From positions 1 through 64,000 of the forward strand of contig CAWIGI010000014.1 of assembly GCA_963835685.1 (NCBI GenBank): a stretch of 64,000 nucleotides of DNA, in the 5' to 3' direction. The notes under the pieces are model-generated. The model saw nothing but the letters and a program-made list of their open reading frames with translations, searched no databases and was not told the DNA's origin. The DNA comes from DATAGF01 sp963835685. GTDB taxonomy: Bacteria > Actinomycetota > Thermoleophilia > Miltoncostaeales > Miltoncostaeaceae. The translations under genes and the position numbers were made by a program. How positions within the stretch are numbered: position 1 is the stretch's first letter; every line of letters begins with the position of its first letter. Positions 60,744-64,000 of the stretch are shown piece after piece.

Positions 60744-60883
60744 GAGCTCGAGGAAGTGAGGCGGCCCGCCCCGCCGAAGGCGGTGCCGCCGTATGCCGGA
60801 GGCCCCGGCCAGGGGCCGGAGGCGCGTCCGCCGCCCCCGCGAGAGGGGCGGCGCACGCCTTGCCGCCTCACTTCCTCGAGCTC
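60744..60883. repeat. 22-bp perfect inverted repeat with structured loop
   Basis: Left arm 60744-60765 is the exact reverse complement of 60862-60883. The 96-base spacer holds further short stems (CGCCGAAGGCG, CCCCGGCCAGGGG-type and GCCGCCCCCGCGAGAGGGGCGG, partly overlapping). It lies between the convergent DksA-like and aceA genes and ends 19 bases from the aceA stop. A shared terminator or a structured RNA are the two readings. Confidence 0.75.
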
Positions 60884-60901
60884 TGCTTCGTTTACGCGGG
60901 T

Positions 60902-63154
60902 TTACGCCTTCGTGATGAGCTTCTCCCGCTCGTCGGCCTCCTTGACGAGCGCGGCGACCACCTCGGAGTTGACCTCGGCGACGATGATCTCGCCGACCTC
61001 CTCGGTGGTGCTCTCGAAGATGCCCAGCCGCTGCATGCTCGCGGCGGCGCGGTGGTTGTCGTCGGTCGGCGTCAGATAGTGGATCTGCTGCGCCTTGTAG
61101 CGGTGGATGAGGAACAGGTGCAGCAGCGTCATCAGCCGCTTGCGGCGCAGCGCGGTGTCGAAGGTGTTCTGGTCGCGAACCGACAGGAAGGTCCGGCCCC
61201 GGCGGTCCTGCAGCGTGGCGAAGACGATGTTCGCGAGCTTGTCCTCGTCCTCGCCGAGCACGCTCAGCTCAAGCAGCTCGGAGCCGGCGGTGTGGGGCCG
61301 CAGCGAGACGCGGAGCGCGCCGTCGACCCCGTGGTGCTCGGCCCAGTCGGAGAGCCAGCCCTCCAGGACCTTGGGCGGCACCTCGGTCTGCACCAGGTGC
61401 TGGGTCTGCGTCGAGCCCTCCCCCATCGCCTTCGTCATCGCCGTCTGGCCCGAGGCCGAGGCCAGCGCGGCGTCGGCGCGCGGGCCGCCGACCAGCGTCT
61501 GGGGCGTGCGGTAGGGCGACTCCAGGAGCCGGAACTTGCGCTGCAGCCGGGCCAGCGCCAGCATGCCGTCCTCGCGCAGGGCCGTCGTGAACTCCTCCGC
61601 CGCGGCGCCGTCGATCTGGTGGCCGCCGTAGGTGATGAAGTTGAAGACGAAGCCCATCTTCCCGAGCTCCGCCGGGAAGGCGCGCATCTCGTCGTCGGTC
61701 ATCCCGGTCGTGTCCCAGTTGAACGACGGCGACAGGTTGTAGGCCAGCATCTGGTCCGGGTGGACGGCGTGGACGGCCTCCGCGAACTCGCGCGCGTCGG
61801 CGAGGTCCGCCGTCTTGGTCTCCATCCAGAGCAGGTCGGCGTAGGGCGCGGCCGCGAGCGACTTGGCCACCGCGTAGGGGATGCCGCCCTGGATCTGGTG
61901 ATAGCCCTCGGGGCTGCGGGCGCAGTCCGGCTCCCAGAAGACGTTGACGCCCATCTCCTTCGCCTTCGCCCGCGCCGTGTACCACGACGCGGTGTCCGCG
62001 AAGTCGAGCCACTCCTCGAGCGTCATCGGCAGGTCGGCGCCCTCGTCGGCGCGGAAGGCCATCTCCTCGGCGACCGCAGCGCCGAGAGTCTTCAGGCCGG
62101 CCTCGGCCTGCCAGGCCTCGAGGAAGCGGTCCGAGACGATGTCCAGCGTCTCCTCGGCGGTCGGCCCGCCGGCGGCGAGGTGCTCCCGCGCGGCCTGGTC
62201 GATCGACTCGGCGACGCCCTTGCGCTCGAGCCACGCGTCGGCGGAGGCGTACTCCTCCTCGGAGAGCGCGTAGAGCAGGTGGCCGTTGACGTCGGTGACG
62301 CCGGCGTTGTGGAGGCTGCGCATGGCCGCGAGGAAGCCGGCCTTGTAGGTCGGGATCGAGCGGTTGGTGACGCCGAGGACGAAGGGCTGGTCGCGCTCGT
62401 CGCCGGCGCCGTCGAGCAGGTTGGCCGCCTCGGCGTCGGTGCGGGCCACGATGATGCCCGGCACGCCCATGATGTCGAGCTGCAGGCGGGCGGCGTTGAG
62501 GCGCTTGATCTGCTCGTCGGATTGCACGAGCACCTTGCCGCCCTGGTGGCCGCACTTCTTGGCCCCGGGCTTCTGGTCCTCGATGTGGTAGCCCGGCACC
62601 CCGGCCTCGACGAAGCGCCGGACGAGGTTGCGGACGTGGGCGTCGCCGCCGTGGCCGGTGTCGGCGTCGGCGATGATGAAGGGGGTGAAGTCGACCTCGG
62701 GGGCGTCGGCGCGGTCCTCCTCGCTCATCCGCGAGCGGGCGTAGCGCTGGTTGCGGTCGGCGGTCAGGAGCGCCCGCACGAGGCCGGCGGCCTCGTCGGG
62801 CACCTGGCTCAGGGGGTAGCTGGCGAGGTCGGGGCCCGGGTCCTCGTCGCGGGAGCCCTTGGCGGAGGTGGCCCATCCGCCGAGGTAGATGCCCTCGATG
62901 CCGTTGCGCTTCATCGCGACGGCCTGGCCGGGCGAGTAGGGGCCGAAGGTCGTGATCGCCTGCTTCTGCTCGAAGAGCTCACGGAGCCGCGCGTAGAAGC
63001 GCTCGGCCGCGACCCGCGCCACGGTGTAGTCGCACGGCACCGTGCCGCGCTGCTCGGCGACCTGCCGGGCGGTGAACAGCCGCCGGATGCCGGAGAAGCG
63101 CTCGCCGGCCATCCAGCCCGCGGTCTCTTCGACCTCGTCCTCGAACGCACCCAT
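60902..63154 (-). CDS. aceA: Isocitrate lyase, long form
   Basis: 750 residues, longer than the usual 430 and like the AceA2 type. The catalytic signature KKCGHQGGKVLVQSDEQIKR contains the active Cys and His. Other blocks are VPGIIVARTDAEAANLLDGA, YNLSPSFNWDTTGMTDDEM, TYGGHQIDGAAAEEFTTALR and a C-terminal extension rich in helix (RKRLMTLLHLFLIHRYKAQQ). It splits isocitrate into succinate and glyoxylate in the glyoxylate shunt. No malate synthase gene lies nearby. The frame is intact. Confidence 0.93.
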   Translation of the reverse strand: MGAFEDEVEETAGWMAGERFSGIRRLFTARQVAEQRGTVPCDYTVARVAAERFYARLRELFEQKQAITTFGPYSPGQAVAMKRNGIEGIYLGGWATSAKGSRDEDPGPDLASYPLSQVPDEAAGLVRALLTADRNQRYARSRMSEEDRADAPEVDFTPFIIADADTGHGGDAHVRNLVRRFVEAGVPGYHIEDQKPGAKKCGHQGGKVLVQSDEQIKRLNAARLQLDIMGVPGIIVARTDAEAANLLDGAGDERDQPFVLGVTNRSIPTYKAGFLAAMRSLHNAGVTDVNGHLLYALSEEEYASADAWLERKGVAESIDQAAREHLAAGGPTAEETLDIVSDRFLEAWQAEAGLKTLGAAVAEEMAFRADEGADLPMTLEEWLDFADTASWYTARAKAKEMGVNVFWEPDCARSPEGYHQIQGGIPYAVAKSLAAAPYADLLWMETKTADLADAREFAEAVHAVHPDQMLAYNLSPSFNWDTTGMTDDEMRAFPAELGKMGFVFNFITYGGHQIDGAAAEEFTTALREDGMLALARLQRKFRLLESPYRTPQTLVGGPRADAALASASGQTAMTKAMGEGSTQTQHLVQTEVPPKVLEGWLSDWAEHHGVDGALRVSLRPHTAGSELLELSVLGEDEDKLANIVFATLQDRRGRTFLSVRDQNTFDTALRRKRLMTLLHLFLIHRYKAQQIHYLTPTDDNHRAAASMQRLGIFESTTEEVGEIIVAEVNSEVVAALVKEADEREKLITKA

Positions 63155-63339
63155 CGTCGTGCCCCCCTTACCGTGGTGAGGGGGCCATTCTACGCACCCC
63201 GGGGAGGCCGCGATCCTCCCCGTCGACCGGCCCCCAAGGGCGACTCGGAGCGATCGTCCGGACTGGGTGATGCGCGTCGTCTGGGCGCGCCGGTAGGCTG
63301 GGCCCCGCAGCAGCCCGGCCGGCGATCGCGGGGGTGGGG

Positions 63340-64000
63340 GTGGAGGGCTCGGCAGGGGTCGGCGACACCGTCAAGCGCTGGCATCACAAGCTCACGGACG
63401 GGCCGCCCACCAGGGGACGGCGCGTCCTGGTGTGGGGCCTCGTCGCCCTGGCCACGATCCTGGTCGTCGTCTGCTCGCTGACGCTCTGGGTGCAGCGCCA
63501 GGCGCTCAACACCGACAACTGGGTGGACCTCAGCACCGAGCTGCTCGCCGACGACGAGGTTCGCGGCGCCGTCTCGGTGCGGCTCGTGGACTCGCTCTAC
63601 GAGCAGACCGACGTGCGGGAGCGGCTCGCCCAGCGCCTGCCGGGGCCACTCGACGCCCTCGCCGCCCCCGCCGCCGGCCTGATCCGCGAGGCGGCCATCA
63701 ACGCGGCCGACTCGCTCCTCGAGCGGCCCCGGGTGCAGGAGCTCTGGGCGGACGCGAACCGCGCCGCCCACGAGCGGCTGGTGGCGATCCTGAGGGAGGA
63801 CTCCGACCGGCTCATCCAGTCGTCCCAGGGTGAGGTGATCCTCGACCTCACCCCCCTCGTGATGCGCCTCAACGACCAGCTCGGCCTCGACGTCGCGCTG
63901 CCCGAGGGCGCAGGCAGGTACGTGATCGCCGAGTCCGACCAGCTCGCCGCGGCCCAGACGGCCGTCGCCGTCATCGATCCGCTGTCGGTGCTGATGATCA
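63340..64000 (+). CDS. Membrane-anchored protein, cut by window end
   Basis: GTG at 63340 (another in frame at 63334) opens VEGSAGVGDTVKRWHHKLTD. One membrane helix follows (VLVWGLVALATILVVVCSLT), then a large extracytoplasmic region with LNTDNWVDLSTELLADDEVR, AAGLIREAAINAADSLLERP and VILDLTPLVMRLNDQLGLDV. The frame is open for 220 codons to the last base, so the gene continues beyond the window. The single anchor with repeated helical segments recalls large actinobacterial membrane proteins with DTDNWV-like motifs. Function unknown. Confidence 0.7.
   Translation, partial: MEGSAGVGDTVKRWHHKLTDGPPTRGRRVLVWGLVALATILVVVCSLTLWVQRQALNTDNWVDLSTELLADDEVRGAVSVRLVDSLYEQTDVRERLAQRLPGPLDALAAPAAGLIREAAINAADSLLERPRVQELWADANRAAHERLVAILREDSDRLIQSSQGEVILDLTPLVMRLNDQLGLDVALPEGAGRYVIAESDQLAAAQTAVAVIDPLSVLMI

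Noticed and set aside
63155..63339. A gene in the gap before the last reading frame
   Set aside because: No start with a convincing ribosome-binding site and no stable reading frame; probably the promoter region of the two flanking genes.

Overview
The window is very GC-rich, gene-dense bacterial chromosome. Gene content points to a high-GC actinobacterium: a zwf-opcA-pgl pentose-phosphate block, a long-form isocitrate lyase, a GuaB-type protein with CBS domains, an OafA-type acyltransferase and frequent GTG starts with 4-base stop/start overlaps. MqnD shows that menaquinone is made by the futalosine route. I infer an actinobacterial lineage such as Thermoleophilia, but the sequence alone does not prove this.

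Layout. Positions 1-3200 hold the 3' end of a tRNA-Leu, a second partial copy of that tRNA 3' end 1.7 kb away, an Ig/FN3-like secreted protein between them, and a cluster of very small coupled genes (zinc ribbons and small beta-barrel-like proteins). Positions 3.4-9.2 kb hold a CYTH protein, a membrane protein, SecG, a thioesterase, a cupin, MqnD with a coupled Cys-rich protein, a hydrolase and an MntR-like regulator. Positions 9.3-15 kb hold a Crp-like regulator, an M14 peptidase, an ECF sigma factor with a SnoaL domain, a nitronate monooxygenase, a methyltransferase and two paralogous lipoproteins. Positions 15-21.8 kb are core carbon and nucleotide metabolism (GuaB-like, tkt, zwf, opcA, pgl). 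Positions 21.8-27.9 kb hold a diguanylate cyclase, a LOG/HD/ABC/AcuC run on the minus strand and an acyl-CoA ligase.

Positions 27.9-33.75 kb look like an accessory island. It is flanked by 117-base direct repeats about 91% identical and is visibly poorer in G+C: two hand-counted 60-base lines gave 62%, against 83% in one line of the pgl/opcA region. It carries a GMC oxidoreductase, two SnoaL-like proteins, an NAD-dependent epimerase, a TetR regulator with three matching 16-bp operator-like sites, a decayed isochorismatase-family gene and a decayed IS21 element.

From 33.8 kb the core resumes: nadE coupled to a secreted subtilase and a YciI protein; secreted beta-rich proteins upstream of a two-component system; P-II plus Amt; pyruvate kinase; two bacterial PH-domain proteins; an HNH endonuclease pair; BrkB-, UPF0104- and FGE-type proteins; an OafA/SGNH acyltransferase; a DksA-like protein lacking zinc ligands; and isocitrate lyase. 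The last gene runs off the window end.

About 25 apparent single- or double-base frameshifts break some 18 genes, including core ones such as transketolase and NAD synthetase. Several sit in G or C runs, so most are probably uncorrected sequencing errors. I have annotated such genes across the break and said so in each entry.
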